Positions 8,784-16,838 of a stretch of DNA of 64,000 nt are shown here, piece after piece. Numbering within the stretch: the first letter of the stretch is position 1; every line of letters starts with the position of its first letter. Origin of the DNA: Streptomyces sp. ISL-98 (GTDB taxonomy: Bacteria; Actinomycetota; Actinomycetes; Streptomycetales; Streptomycetaceae); NCBI RefSeq assembly GCF_018614055.1, contig NZ_JAGGPB010000019.1:124001-188000 (forward strand), given 5' to 3'. The notes below the pieces were generated by a model that was not told the DNA's origin, ran no database searches, and worked only from the letters and a program-made list of their open reading frames with translations. The position numbers were made by a program, and so were the translations under genes.

Positions 8784-10126
8784 GAGAGGTGGTCTTCCAA
8801 TGTGTCTGTGTTGTCGGCGGGGCCGGTCGCGAGCTGGTCGGTGGGTTCGGGGGCCGATGGCCGGCGGATCCCGCGCTCCAGACTGAGCACCAAGGGGATG
8901 GTGCAGAGGCTGATCGCGGAGAGGAAGAGCCAGGGCCATGCGGGGCCCTGGGCCAGGAGCCAGGTGAGTGCTGCCGGCGCGATGGCTCCGCCGACCGTCC
9001 AGGAGAGCTGGAAGACGCCCAGGTAGCGACCGCGGGCGTGCTCGGGGGCGAGCATCACGCTCAGTTCTCCCATGGGCGGTGAGCCGAGCACCTCAGCGAG
9101 GGTGTACACGACGACGGCCGCCAGCAGGCCGGCCAGAGCCGCCCAGGACGGCAGCAGGTCGAGCACTGCGAACCCGCCGAACGCGACGGCGTTGACCGCG
9201 GCGGCCAGCGCGATGACCCGGGTGGCGCGATGACGTTCGATCCAGCGGCTCGCGAGTGTCTGGGTGGTGGCGACGAGCGCGGTGTTGAGGGTGATGAGGA
9301 CACCCGCCACCCACGCGCCGGCCTCGAGGGTGTCCGTCGCGTAGATGCCCAGGAGAATGCTCAGCACCATGGATGCGAGGACGAAGGCCACGTTGGCTGC
9401 CACGAGCCGCATGTACGTGCCGTCCCGCAGGACGCTGAGGTAGCTCGCCTTGGGGGGGGCTACGGGGTCGGACCTGGTGGTGTCGGCGCTCTGCGGGCTC
9501 GCATTCTGCCGCCATGTGCTGATGAGCCAGGCTGCCGCGAGGTAGCTGAGCACATTGAGCGCAACGAGGGTCTTGAGCCCCGTGGTGCTGGCCACCGCGA
9601 CGGCGAGAGCCGAGACGGCGCCACCGAAGCCGATGCCCACGTTGCGCAGGGCCCGGATGAACGCGAACCACCGCGTCCGGTCGTGGTCCTGGGCGACGAG
9701 AGCCACCAGAGCGCTGCTGGAGGTCCAGTACATCGAGGCACCGGTCTGCACGACGAGTTGTGTGACGACGATCTGCCAGGCCGAATCGGTCACCAGCAGG
9801 CTCACGAAGCCTGCGGCCGATATGAGATTGCCGAGCGCTACGACCGTGCGGGGGCCTTTCCTGTCAAGCAGCCAGCCGGCCAGCGCGGGTGCGGGAAGCG
9901 CCAGTGCGTAGCCCAGGGTCAGCGATGCTCCGACCGTGACCAGGGACAGCGAGCTGGTCTGGGAGAAATACACGACCATGAACGCCATGACCAGGCCACT
10001 GGCCAGACTGTCGATGACATTGACGGCGACGAATCGGGTGCTCCCCGTCAGATCGGGGAGACCGAGTCGATAGCCGAGAGACTTTTCACGGCGCCGGGGT
10101 GGCGTCGCCTGTTCGGCCTGTGGCAT
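8780..10126 (-). CDS. MFS transporter, probable product exporter
   Basis: 448 residues with about 12 membrane helices. The TM2-TM3 loop motif G-W-L-L-D-R-K-G-P-R-T-V-V is the MFS motif A. A cytosolic central loop near residues 205-225 (Gln/Ser/Thr-rich) splits the protein into two halves of six helices. It most resembles drug/metabolite efflux members. Located between the oxygenase and two ATP-grasp ligases, it is probably the exporter of the pathway product and could give self-resistance. A run of eight G on the plus strand at 9452-9459 encodes Pro-Pro in the central loop. The ribosome site in front of ATG 10126 is weak. Confidence 0.8.
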   Translation of the reverse strand: MPQAEQATPPRRREKSLGYRLGLPDLTGSTRFVAVNVIDSLASGLVMAFMVVYFSQTSSLSLVTVGASLTLGYALALPAPALAGWLLDRKGPRTVVALGNLISAAGFVSLLVTDSAWQIVVTQLVVQTGASMYWTSSSALVALVAQDHDRTRWFAFIRALRNVGIGFGGAVSALAVAVASTTGLKTLVALNVLSYLAAAWLISTWRQNASPQSADTTRSDPVAPPKASYLSVLRDGTYMRLVAANVAFVLASMVLSILLGIYATDTLEAGAWVAGVLITLNTALVATTQTLASRWIERHRATRVIALAAAVNAVAFGGFAVLDLLPSWAALAGLLAAVVVYTLAEVLGSPPMGELSVMLAPEHARGRYLGVFQLSWTVGGAIAPAALTWLLAQGPAWPWLFLSAISLCTIPLVLSLERGIRRPSAPEPTDQLATGPADNTDTLEDHLS

Positions 10127-10202
10127 TCATGAACCGTTCTGATCGCAGTGGATTTCAGCATGGGGGCGGACTGTGGCCCTGCATCGGAGACTTCTTCGGC
10201 CG

Positions 10203-11258
10203 CTAAAGGTCGTAGGCGCGCCGGAATTTTTCCATGATGTACTCACCGGAGAGCACCGACTGATGCCTGGGGGGATTTTCGGGTGTAGCGCAGGTCGGGA
10301 TGCATTCGATGAGCGTGTCGAAGTTCGGCTGGTGGAAGAAGGGCATCGAATAGCGCTCTCGATGCGACACTTCACGCGGCGGGTTGACCACCCGGTGGAC
10401 GGTGCTCACCCACTTGTTGTTCGTCCATATGGCCATGAGGTCGCCGATGTTGATGACGAACGAGCCGGGGATCACCGGGACATCGAGCCATTCCCCCTGC
10501 CGGTCCTGGACCTGAAGTCCGCCAGGAGAGTCGTCCTGGTAGAGGATCGTCAGGCTGCCCCAGTCGCTGTGCACACCCTTGCGCAACTGTCTCGGCTCGG
10601 GGGCGATCGGCTGTGCCGGGTAGTAGTTGGCGGTCAGGTTCGTCATGTGCCGGTCGACCTTGCGATCGAACCAGTTCTCAGGGAGCCGTAGGGCCAGGGC
10701 GAACAGCCGCATGATTTCGAGGGCGAGATCCTCCATGTTCCCGTAGTACTCGCGGTAAGTATCCGAGAATCCGGGAAGCTCCGGCCACCTGTTGGGAAGC
10801 CGCAGACGGCCGTCGACGTCCTCAGGGAGTGCGTTGTCCCCCGCATCGCCGAGGCGGTTGTACGTGAAGGTCTCCGAGAGGTCCGGCCTCGATCGCTCCT
10901 CTTGTACCGAGGCGTGCGCGTTCGAAGCGGCGAGGCTCCCCTTCCGTCCGAATCCGCGCATGAGAGGGTCCAGCGGATCACTGCGCAGCGCCTCCTTCTG
11001 CTCGTAGGGCAGAGCGAAGAACTTGCGCGTGGTGTCGTACATGTCCGCGATGGACTGCTGCGGGATCCCGTGTCCGACGACTACGAGGAAACCGCTGTTC
11101 TCGCAGACCTCGCCGATGGCGTCGGCGACACGCTGACGCTCGGCAGCGGTTCCCGAAAGCGCCGAACTCAGGTCGATGACGGGCACGTACCCGTCCACCA
11201 CGGTGATCGGGGAAAGGCTGGAGCTGTTCAGATCAGCAGAGATGATTTCAGCCGTCAT
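10203..11258 (-). CDS. Fe(II)/2-oxoglutarate oxygenase, isopenicillin N synthase family
   Basis: 351 residues. Non-haem iron dioxygenase of the IPNS-like family: an N-terminal DIOX_N domain (V-P-V-I-D-L-S, then S-G-F-L-V-V-V-G-H-G-I-P) and a double-stranded beta-helix core. The iron ligands are visible as H-S-D in G-V-H-S-D-W-G-S-L-T (near residue 235) and the distal His in V-S-T-V-H-R-V-V-N-P, with the 2-oxoglutarate-binding R-Y-S shortly after. All catalytic residues are present. The IPNS-like family also contains thymine-7-hydroxylase, which oxidises the methyl group of thymine. Given ThyX and LOG next door, oxidation of a methylated pyrimidine is an attractive but unproved role; hydroxylation of an amino acid is an alternative. 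ATG 11258 begins MTAEIISADL. Confidence 0.85.
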   Translation of the reverse strand: MTAEIISADLNSSSLSPITVVDGYVPVIDLSSALSGTAAERQRVADAIGEVCENSGFLVVVGHGIPQQSIADMYDTTRKFFALPYEQKEALRSDPLDPLMRGFGRKGSLAASNAHASVQEERSRPDLSETFTYNRLGDAGDNALPEDVDGRLRLPNRWPELPGFSDTYREYYGNMEDLALEIMRLFALALRLPENWFDRKVDRHMTNLTANYYPAQPIAPEPRQLRKGVHSDWGSLTILYQDDSPGGLQVQDRQGEWLDVPVIPGSFVINIGDLMAIWTNNKWVSTVHRVVNPPREVSHRERYSMPFFHQPNFDTLIECIPTCATPENPPRHQSVLSGEYIMEKFRRAYDL

Positions 11259-11301
11259 GAGATGTTCTTTCTGTGCTTTCTTTTTCCGCCGGGGAGAACG
11301 A

Positions 11302-11901
11302 CTACGCCGGATCCTTACGGACCGGCACCGGCCCGGGGGCGGCCTGCCACCGCGGTGGCGGTGCCTTCCAGTCGCGGCAGACGCCGAGAAGGTCGGCGGA
11401 GTCGAGGATCGGGAGGAAGCCGTCAAGTTCCTCGGGGCGCAGGAAGCCGTTGACGGCCATCCTTCGGGCTGCCCCCAGGAGCCGGTCCCAGTAGCCGTCC
11501 ACGTTGAGCAGGGTGACCGGTTTGTCGTGGTGACCGAGTACGAGCCAGGCCCACACCTCGACGATCTCCTCGACGGTTCCGACACCGCCCGGCAGCGCGA
11601 CGAAGCAGTCGCCGAGGTCGGCCATCAGCTGCTTGCGCTCATGCATGCTCTCCACGACGTGGAGTTCGGTGAGCCCGCGATGGGCGATTTCGGCATGAAC
11701 CAGGGACTGCGGCATTACGCCGGTGACTTTCCCGCCCGCTTCGAGTGCGGCATCCGCCACCGCTCCCATGAGTCCGACCGCGCCGCCGCCGTAAACTATC
11801 TCGCATCCGGACCGCGCCAGCTCTGAGGCGAATCTCCTGGCCTCGCGCTCGAATACAGGCTTGTTTCCCAATGCGGAGCCGGCGTAAATGGTTACCTTCA
11901 C
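11302..11901 (-). CDS. LOG-family nucleotide 5'-monophosphate phosphoribohydrolase
   Basis: About 199 residues. LOG proteins cleave the N-glycosidic bond of a nucleoside 5'-monophosphate to give free base and ribose 5-phosphate. Visible are the Rossmann start V-T-I-Y-A-G-S-A-L-G, Y-G-G-G-A-V-G-L-M-G, E-S-M-H-E-R-K (the conserved catalytic Arg region) and the hallmark P-G-G-V-G-T-V-E-E. I chose GTG 11901 (VKVTIYAGS) because GGGAG lies about eight bases upstream and family proteins start there; an ATG at 11961 would overlap thyX by 26 bases. Classical members release cytokinins; here, beside ThyX, a pyrimidine nucleotide substrate is possible. Confidence 0.85.
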   Translation of the reverse strand: MKVTIYAGSALGNKPVFEREARRFASELARSGCEIVYGGGAVGLMGAVADAALEAGGKVTGVMPQSLVHAEIAHRGLTELHVVESMHERKQLMADLGDCFVALPGGVGTVEEIVEVWAWLVLGHHDKPVTLLNVDGYWDRLLGAARRMAVNGFLRPEELDGFLPILDSADLLGVCRDWKAPPPRWQAAPGPVPVRKDPA

Positions 11902-11935
11902 GCCCGGTTCTCCCGCGCTCCTGTTCCGCGATACG

Positions 11936-12703
11936 TCACGGGCTGACCCGGCCGAATTCATTGAACGCGCCGTGCGTCAGAGGCATCAGCTTGGCGAACT
12001 CGTTCTCCATCTGCTCGGCCACTATCTCGATTTCGCGCTGCGGGTGGGAAACGTACGTCGCGTCGTCCCGGTTCGTGCGCAGGCCAAGGAAATGCATGAG
12101 AGCGCGGGCATTGCACGTCGCATAGACGGCCGAGTAGGTGGAGACAGGCAGCACCGTGCGAGCCAGCTCCCTGGCCACCCCGGATTCCAGCAGGTGGTTG
12201 TATTCCTCGTGCGCTGCACGGAAGGCGCGTGAGGCGGATGTCGTCAGCATGTCGTGGTCGCCCTCGGCGCCGGCGACGTACTGGTAGTCCCCGGGCTTGC
12301 CCTCCTGGCGCAGCAGCCGGTCCGAGTCGGGCACGTAGAACACGGGCTTGATCTCCCGGTAACGCGCGCTTTCCTCGTTGAACGACCATGTGCGGTGGCG
12401 CATCATGTGGCGCACGGTGAAGATTGGCGCATTGACGAGGAACGTCATGTAGTTATGCTCGAAGCAGCTGCCGTGACGGCTTCGCATCAGGTACTTGATC
12501 AGGCCGTTCTTGTATTCGTCACCGCGCTCCTCGCGATGGGCGTCTTCTCCGGCAGTGGATACGCGAGCGGCCCGGACGACTCCGATGTCACTTGCCGAAT
12601 GGTCCACCAGCTCGACGGTGATGTCGCTACGGAGCTCGAAGGTTCCGGATTCTGCCGTCCCCGCGCTGCTCAGAGTGGCCCGGTCGATCTCGTTGACAGT
12701 CAT
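11936..12703 (-). CDS. thyX: Flavin-dependent thymidylate synthase family protein (ThyX)
   Basis: 255 residues. ThyX transfers a one-carbon unit from methylene-tetrahydrofolate to C5 of a uridine nucleotide using FAD and NADPH. The diagnostic motif R-H-R-x-x-S-x-N-E-x-S-x-R-Y is intact as RHRTWSFNEESARY near residue 100, and the C-terminal nucleotide-binding part with T-C-N-A-R-A-L-M-H-F-L-x-L-R is present. It is the first gene of the minus-strand operon. Because a chromosomal thyX or thyA is expected elsewhere, this copy probably serves the pathway: ThyX homologues act in nucleoside antibiotic biosynthesis (the PolB type of polyoxin). A self-resistance copy is the main alternative. Confidence 0.9.
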   Translation of the reverse strand: MTVNEIDRATLSSAGTAESGTFELRSDITVELVDHSASDIGVVRAARVSTAGEDAHREERGDEYKNGLIKYLMRSRHGSCFEHNYMTFLVNAPIFTVRHMMRHRTWSFNEESARYREIKPVFYVPDSDRLLRQEGKPGDYQYVAGAEGDHDMLTTSASRAFRAAHEEYNHLLESGVARELARTVLPVSTYSAVYATCNARALMHFLGLRTNRDDATYVSHPQREIEIVAEQMENEFAKLMPLTHGAFNEFGRVSP

Positions 12704-13238
12704 CAGACGTAAATTCCCTTGCTCGTTGACATGAAGAGGGCTCCAGGGTTCTTCACGGCCTTCTGGGGCGCTGACCCCAGCCGCTATCCTGGATTACTTG
12801 GCAATGTTCCTCGTGATGCTCCGGATGCGACTTGAAAGAGGAAACTCGCAACCTGTTACGCGAAGCTGGAGGCCGCTTTCCTCGCTTAATCATCATGTCG
12901 CTGCGCTTGATTGAAGAGAAGCATCCTTGATCATCAGCTCTATGCATCGCACACACATGATGGTCGACAAAGCGGACATTTATCATTTTCTCACCCTCTG
13001 CGTTATTTTGCGGATCCTGATTCAGGGTCTCCGGTTGACTCTTCATGCCACCCGCAGCCACTCACTGCTATGCGTGTGCAACGGCAATGCGATGCACGCC
13101 TCCAGGAGTAACAGGCCCCATCAAATGGGAAGAGCTGCTGGTGAAATGGCATCTCACTCCGAAGGGTGCACGAGGGAAGCCGGATCAGCATGTAAGATGA
13201 TGTTGCTGTTGTTCACAAAAGGGAAGGGATTAAATTCC
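12704..13238. promoter_or_regulatory. Divergent promoter region between the biosynthetic operon and its regulator
   Basis: 535 bases without a credible gene, noticeably richer in A and T than the surroundings. It separates thyX (minus) from the LuxR-type regulator (plus) and must hold both promoters. TTGACT at 13035-13040 and TTGACA at 12726-12731 are candidate -35 elements, but no convincing -10 partner could be fixed. A frame open from 12927 joins the regulator, but its N-terminus has no family character and no ribosome site. Confidence 0.45.
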
Positions 13239-14294
13239 GTGACGCACAGAGGAATGGCAGGCAGTGGTAGCGCAGAACTGCCGGCGATCCTCGGCACCCT
13301 CGCGAAATCGCTGTACCAAAAGGCTTTGGAAAACGGGGAACTCGACCTCGCTGCGGATGCTCCCGAAACGCCCGCCTCCTCTAGCGCCGCGGAGGAACTC
13401 CTGAGCTTTGGGCTCCTCGATCCCGCACCGCGGTCCCCCGGCAGGTTCCTGCCCGTCGATCCGCGTGTGGCCGAGGCGAGGATCGGATCCGCATGGCGTA
13501 CACGCGCGCTGAGGCTTCTCGACCAGGCAGCCGACTTCAGCGACGAACTGGCGCCATTCATCGAGCGGTATCGCTCCCCCGCCGGCCGCCCGGACCCAGG
13601 CCCGGGCGGCAACCGTTTCAGCGGAGCCAAGGCGATCAACATCCACCTCGGCCAGGCGCTCGACGAATGCAGGGAGGAACTGCTCACCGCGCAGCCGGGC
13701 GGCGGGCGTCCTTCCGGGCTCCTGCGCGAGGCGGTGGCACGCGACCAGGCCGTCCTGAGGCGCGGGGCCTCCATGCGCACCCTCTACCAGCACAGTGCGC
13801 GGTTCGACGCGCCCACCCGTGACTACGTCTCCGATGTATCAGCGCTGGGTGCCCAGGTGCGGACACTCGACGAGTTCTTCGAGCGGTTGATCGTGGTGGA
13901 CCGGAAGGTTGCCTTCATACCGGCGCCCGACAACGACGACGACGCTGTGATCATCAAAGACGAAGCCGTGGTCCGGTACCTCGCGGACGTCTTCGACCGG
14001 AGCTGGCAGAGAGCGACCGAGTTTCCGGTAGGCCCTGACGGCTCTGACGTCACAGCGGCCAAGGCCGTATCGAACGAACTGCGCGCCTCCATCGTCAGGC
14101 TCCTGATCGAGGGCGAGTGCGTGTCCACCATTGCCAGGCGCGTCGGACTCAGCCAGCGCAACTGCGCCACGCACCTCGCCAAACTGAAGCAGCAGCTGGG
14201 AGCGGAGACCTTGTTCCAGCTCGGCTTCCGGGTTGCGGAGTCCGGGTTGTACAGCGTGGGTAGTCCTGCCGGTTCGGACGAATCGTCGGCTTGA
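13239..14294 (+). CDS. LuxR-type HTH transcriptional regulator
   Basis: About 351 residues. The N-terminal 280 residues form an uncharacterised mainly helical domain, and the last 65 residues are a LuxR/GerE helix-turn-helix: L-R-A-S-I-V-R-L-L-I-E-G-E-C-V-S-T-I-A-R-R-V-G-L-S-Q-R-N (given residue by residue), then A-T-H-L-A-K-L-K-Q-Q-L-G-A. The layout (TrmB/LuxR-like, sensor then HTH) is common in Streptomyces cluster regulators. GTG 13239 is preceded by GGGAAGGGA at 13221-13229. It is divergent from the thyX operon and probably controls it. Confidence 0.7.
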   Translation: MTHRGMAGSGSAELPAILGTLAKSLYQKALENGELDLAADAPETPASSSAAEELLSFGLLDPAPRSPGRFLPVDPRVAEARIGSAWRTRALRLLDQAADFSDELAPFIERYRSPAGRPDPGPGGNRFSGAKAINIHLGQALDECREELLTAQPGGGRPSGLLREAVARDQAVLRRGASMRTLYQHSARFDAPTRDYVSDVSALGAQVRTLDEFFERLIVVDRKVAFIPAPDNDDDAVIIKDEAVVRYLADVFDRSWQRATEFPVGPDGSDVTAAKAVSNELRASIVRLLIEGECVSTIARRVGLSQRNCATHLAKLKQQLGAETLFQLGFRVAESGLYSVGSPAGSDESSA

Positions 14295-14340
14295 TCGCAT
14301 GACCATCACCCTGCCAAGCGCTCGCGTCTCGCAGCCCATG

Positions 14341-14359
14341 CTTGACGATCATCGTCAAG
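14341..14359. promoter_or_regulatory. 19-bp perfect palindrome, likely operator
   Basis: CTTGACGAT-C-ATCGTCAAG is a perfect inverted repeat of two 9-base arms around one base. It lies 47 bases upstream of the start of the ArsR-HTH regulator, where an autoregulatory operator is expected. I did not find a second copy in front of thyX by eye. Confidence 0.55.
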
Positions 14360-14405
14360 TGGTGCGCAGGCGCCGGCACGAAGAACAAGGACGGAAGGAG
14401 CAAAA

Positions 14406-15488
14406 GTGAGCGTAACCATCGACATCACGGGCCTTCGCCGGGAACAGATCCTGTTCGCACCCTCACCCCTGTCCGAACTTGCCGAAATGCTGCACGTCAT
14501 GTCCGCGCCGGCCCACCACCCCGGCCTGCACGGCTGGGCGGTCGCAACCGCTTCGTCGCTCCCGTCCGGCCTCGCGGACAGGATCGACGAAGCCAGCTTC
14601 CTCTGGCACGCGACGCGCGCCGACATCCTGCTGCCCGCGCAGCCCCAGACCACCCTGACCGGGGAACTCGATGCCCTGGACCGGTTGGACGACGAACTGT
14701 TCGTCGCGGCGGCGCTGGAGATCTCCTGCATGGCGCAGTACTACCGCGGGGTGCCCGAGCCGCTGACGAGCGAACGGGACCGCAGGCAGGCACTGGAGCG
14801 AGCCACCGCACGCGGCCCCCGCGAAGCCGCCTTCGCCGAGCGCCTGCTCAGGGACCCGCACAGCACACGCAACTGGCTCCGACGCCTGCTCGAGGACTGT
14901 GAGCAAAAGTTCTTCGCCGAGGTCTGGCAGAACACGCAGACGGGCCTGTACAGCGACACCCGTCACAAGGCCGAATTGCTCAAGCACAAGGGAATCGGCC
15001 CCGCCCTCACGTCCATGTCCTCCGCGTTCGAGCTAGACGAGGCGAACAGCCGCCTCGTCGCCGACAAACTGGCGGACACCGCGGGAGCGACCAAGGACTT
15101 GGGTCTGACCTGCATCCCCACCGCCTTCGGCTGGCCCCACCTCGTTGTCAAACTGGCCCCGGGCTGGAGACCTGTCATCCAGTACCCGATCAGCGGGCCG
15201 AACCTGCCTCAGCCCATGGCGGTGAAACTGGTCCAGCTACGCCTCGAGGCCCTGGCGCACCCCGTGCGCATGCGGCTCTGCCGGGCCCTCGCCCGCGGCC
15301 CGCACACCGTAGGGGAACTCGCGGGTGCCTACGGACTGACCTCTCCCGAAGTCTCCCGGCACCTCTCCCGTCTCAAAAAGGCCAGCCTGCTCACCACACA
15401 GCGTCGAGGTCGCTACGTCCTGCACCATCTGGATCTGACGGCGGTGGCGCGTCTCGGAAACGACTTCCTGGACACTCTTCTACGCTGA
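14406..15488 (+). CDS. DUF5937-like protein with C-terminal ArsR-type winged helix
   Basis: 360 residues. The N-terminal part (about 1-255) resembles the DUF5937 domain found in Streptomyces ArsR-like regulators, beginning with S-P-L-S-E-L-A-E-M-L-H-V and later F-A-E-V-W. The C-terminal 85 residues are an ArsR winged helix with L-E-A-L-A-H-P-V-R-M-R-L-C-R, T-V-G-E-L-A, S-P-E-V-S-R-H-L-S-R-L-K and G-R-Y-V-L-H-H-L. No Cys pairs typical of metal sensors are visible, so it probably senses something other than metal. GTG start with GGAAGGAG at 14394-14401. Same strand and direction as the LuxR-type gene, 111 bases after it, with a palindrome between. Confidence 0.75.
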   Translation: MSVTIDITGLRREQILFAPSPLSELAEMLHVMSAPAHHPGLHGWAVATASSLPSGLADRIDEASFLWHATRADILLPAQPQTTLTGELDALDRLDDELFVAAALEISCMAQYYRGVPEPLTSERDRRQALERATARGPREAAFAERLLRDPHSTRNWLRRLLEDCEQKFFAEVWQNTQTGLYSDTRHKAELLKHKGIGPALTSMSSAFELDEANSRLVADKLADTAGATKDLGLTCIPTAFGWPHLVVKLAPGWRPVIQYPISGPNLPQPMAVKLVQLRLEALAHPVRMRLCRALARGPHTVGELAGAYGLTSPEVSRHLSRLKKASLLTTQRRGRYVLHHLDLTAVARLGNDFLDTLLR

Positions 15489-15534
15489 GGCCCTCCGCGA
15501 GGAGGCGGACGTCGGCGGATGTCAATCCCCCCGT

Positions 15535-15700
15535 TTCGTGGAGGCTTTCCTATGCAGCCGGCTCCTCGGTGAGGCCGACTCGGTAGTCGTGTTCGTAGTC
15601 GATTGGGCTCTTCCAGCTGCAGTGACACAGCGCGTCGTAGAAGGAGTCGGCGGCGGCGATCGCCAGCTCGGCGACCTGTTCGGTGGCCGACCCCGGCTCC
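15535..15700 (-). pseudogene. Possible transposase C-terminal remnant
   Basis: On the minus strand this codes for a short tail with S-F-Y-D-A-L and W-K-S-P-I-D-Y-E before a stop, reminiscent of the end of an integrase-core transposase (the x-S-P-x-x-Y-E motif). No start and no catalytic residues are present. It abuts the IS3 fragment. Weak call. Confidence 0.3.
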
Positions 15701-15790
15701 GGTCAGGGGCGTTGACGCGGCTGATGTTTGCCCCGGTTTGTGGACATCTCTTGAGGATCGGATCGTGGGGTCCGAGATGGAGGTGTCGCA

Positions 15791-16081
15791 ATGGCTGCAC
15801 AGCGGTATTCGGAGGAGTTCAAGCGGGATGCGGTCGCTCTGGTGGAGTCCAGTGGCCGGTCGATCAACTCGGTGGCCAGGGATCTGGGGGTCAATACCGA
15901 GTCGCTGCGGAAGTGGGTGCGTGCGGCCGAGGCCGGTGCCCGGGGTGCGGGCGGTGAGCCGGTGACGCCGGCCGAGCGTGAAGAGCTGAAGCGGCTGCGC
16001 AAACAGGTCCGTGAGCTGGAGCTGGAGAAGGAGATCCTGAAGAAGGCGGCCCAGTATTTTGCGAAGGATATGAGTCGATGA
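15791..16081 (+). CDS. IS3-family transposase OrfA
   Basis: 96 residues: an HTH_23-like helix-turn-helix ([14 protein letters not shown], then [16 protein letters not shown]) followed by a leucine-zipper coiled coil ([21 protein letters not shown]). It ends with the usual A-Q-Y-F-A-K. In intact elements OrfA is fused to OrfB by programmed frameshift; here OrfB is truncated so the element cannot move by itself. Confidence 0.85.
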   Translation: MAAQRYSEEFKRDAVALVESSGRSINSVARDLGVNTESLRKWVRAAEAGARGAGGEPVTPAEREELKRLRKQVRELELEKEILKKAAQYFAKDMSR

Positions 16082-16205
16082 CCAGCCGCTGGCGGTTCAT
16101 CTCCGCCCACCATGTGGAGGACGGCATACAGCGGCTGTGCAGAATCTTCGGCGTCTCCCGGTCGGGTTTCTACCGGTGGCGGCACGCGGAGCCGGCCCGC
16201 AGTCC
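16078..16205 (+). pseudogene. IS3 OrfB, N-terminal fragment
   Basis: Starts ATGA-overlapped with orfA and codes the typical OrfB start R-F-I-S-A-H-H, then R-I-F-G-V-S-R-S-G-F-Y-R-W. The similarity stops after about 40 residues; the integrase core is missing. Confidence 0.75.
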
Positions 16206-16454
16206 GGTGGCTACCCGAACATGCCCGCGATCCGCTCCGGCGCGTTCCACAACGCCGACCGCCGACACCACTCCGCGAGACGCCATCGACATGACGCCCT
16301 CCGGTAGCTGCTGGACGGTCATTTCTCCAGCGACCCGGCTCCATCAGCGACCACAGACTGATCACGGGATTGTCCGGATGGCACAACCATGCGGCCCAAA
16401 GACATCTGCGGCCACAAGACGGGCTGCGGGCCCATCTGCACGGTCGCTGCACGC

Positions 16455-16474
16455 TTGGCCACCAAATGGCCACC
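16455..16474. repeat. Pair of GGCCACC boxes left of att copy 2 (arm-type sites)
   Basis: TGGCCACC at 16456-16463 and again at 16467-16474, spaced 11 bases. The same pair with the same 11-base spacing lies on the other side of the core at 16812-16830 and at 4232-4250. Symmetric arm repeats around a core are typical of tyrosine-integrase attP sites. Confidence 0.5.
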
Positions 16475-16561
16475 ACGTCACCTCGAGCGGACGGCCACAA
16501 AAGGCAAAAGGCCAGCTCACAGCCCTTCAAGCTGAAACAGTCACAGCCCGCCAACCTCAGA

Positions 16562-16583
16562 CCTACGCATTTCCATGCGTAGG
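16562..16583. repeat. 9-bp inverted repeat sharing sequence with the att core
   Basis: CCTACGCAT (16562-16570) and ATGCGTAGG (16575-16583) flank four bases. The left arm with its flank (AGACCTACGCATT) is also present in the tRNA-Thr core at 16651-16692, so this is a partial extra copy of the crossover region. Confidence 0.45.
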
Positions 16584-16650
16584 CCACGAGTGTCCGATTG
16601 GCCCGAATTCCAAGGTCAACGAAGCAAAGTCTAACCTGGGGTACACCATG

Positions 16651-16838
16651 GAGCCGCCTTCGGGATTCGAACCCGAGACCTACGCATTACGGGACCGTGA
16701 GCGTTCGTGCTGCGTGGTGCCTGGTCGTGCCGCCGGGTGACGTTTCACCTGATCAGAGTACGTGCGGCTGGTTGGCCTGTGCTCCCTCGTATTGCGTCGT
16801 CCAAAGGCGTCCGGCCACCGGCTGGCCACCGGAGGGGG
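16651..16838 (-). repeat. Integration-site copy 2: 3' half of tRNA-Thr(CGT) with CCA and arm sites
   Basis: Repeats 4071-4258 in the same orientation. The tRNA end here includes an encoded CCA (TGGAGCCGCC on the plus strand), which copy 1 lacks. The 5' half of the tRNA is again missing, so this is a junction between two integrated elements and not the functional tRNA gene. One base of the anticodon loop differs (GGG against GAG at the core edge). Confidence 0.75.

Larger units (their letters stand above)
15705..16205 (+). mobile_element. Truncated IS3-family insertion sequence
   Basis: Contains a complete orfA and only the first 40 codons of orfB. Sequence after about 16205 no longer codes for transposase, so the right end with the DDE core is lost. 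Exact left terminal inverted repeat cannot be defined because its partner is absent. Confidence 0.7.

Noticed and set aside
9452..9459. Run of eight G in the MFS gene as a second phase-variable tract
   Set aside because: The frame is intact and the run lies in a variable cytosolic loop; a single run of eight in a high-GC genome is not unusual.
12927..13238. N-terminal extension of the LuxR-type regulator
   Set aside because: The frame is open, but composition is non-coding and the only good ribosome site precedes GTG 13239.
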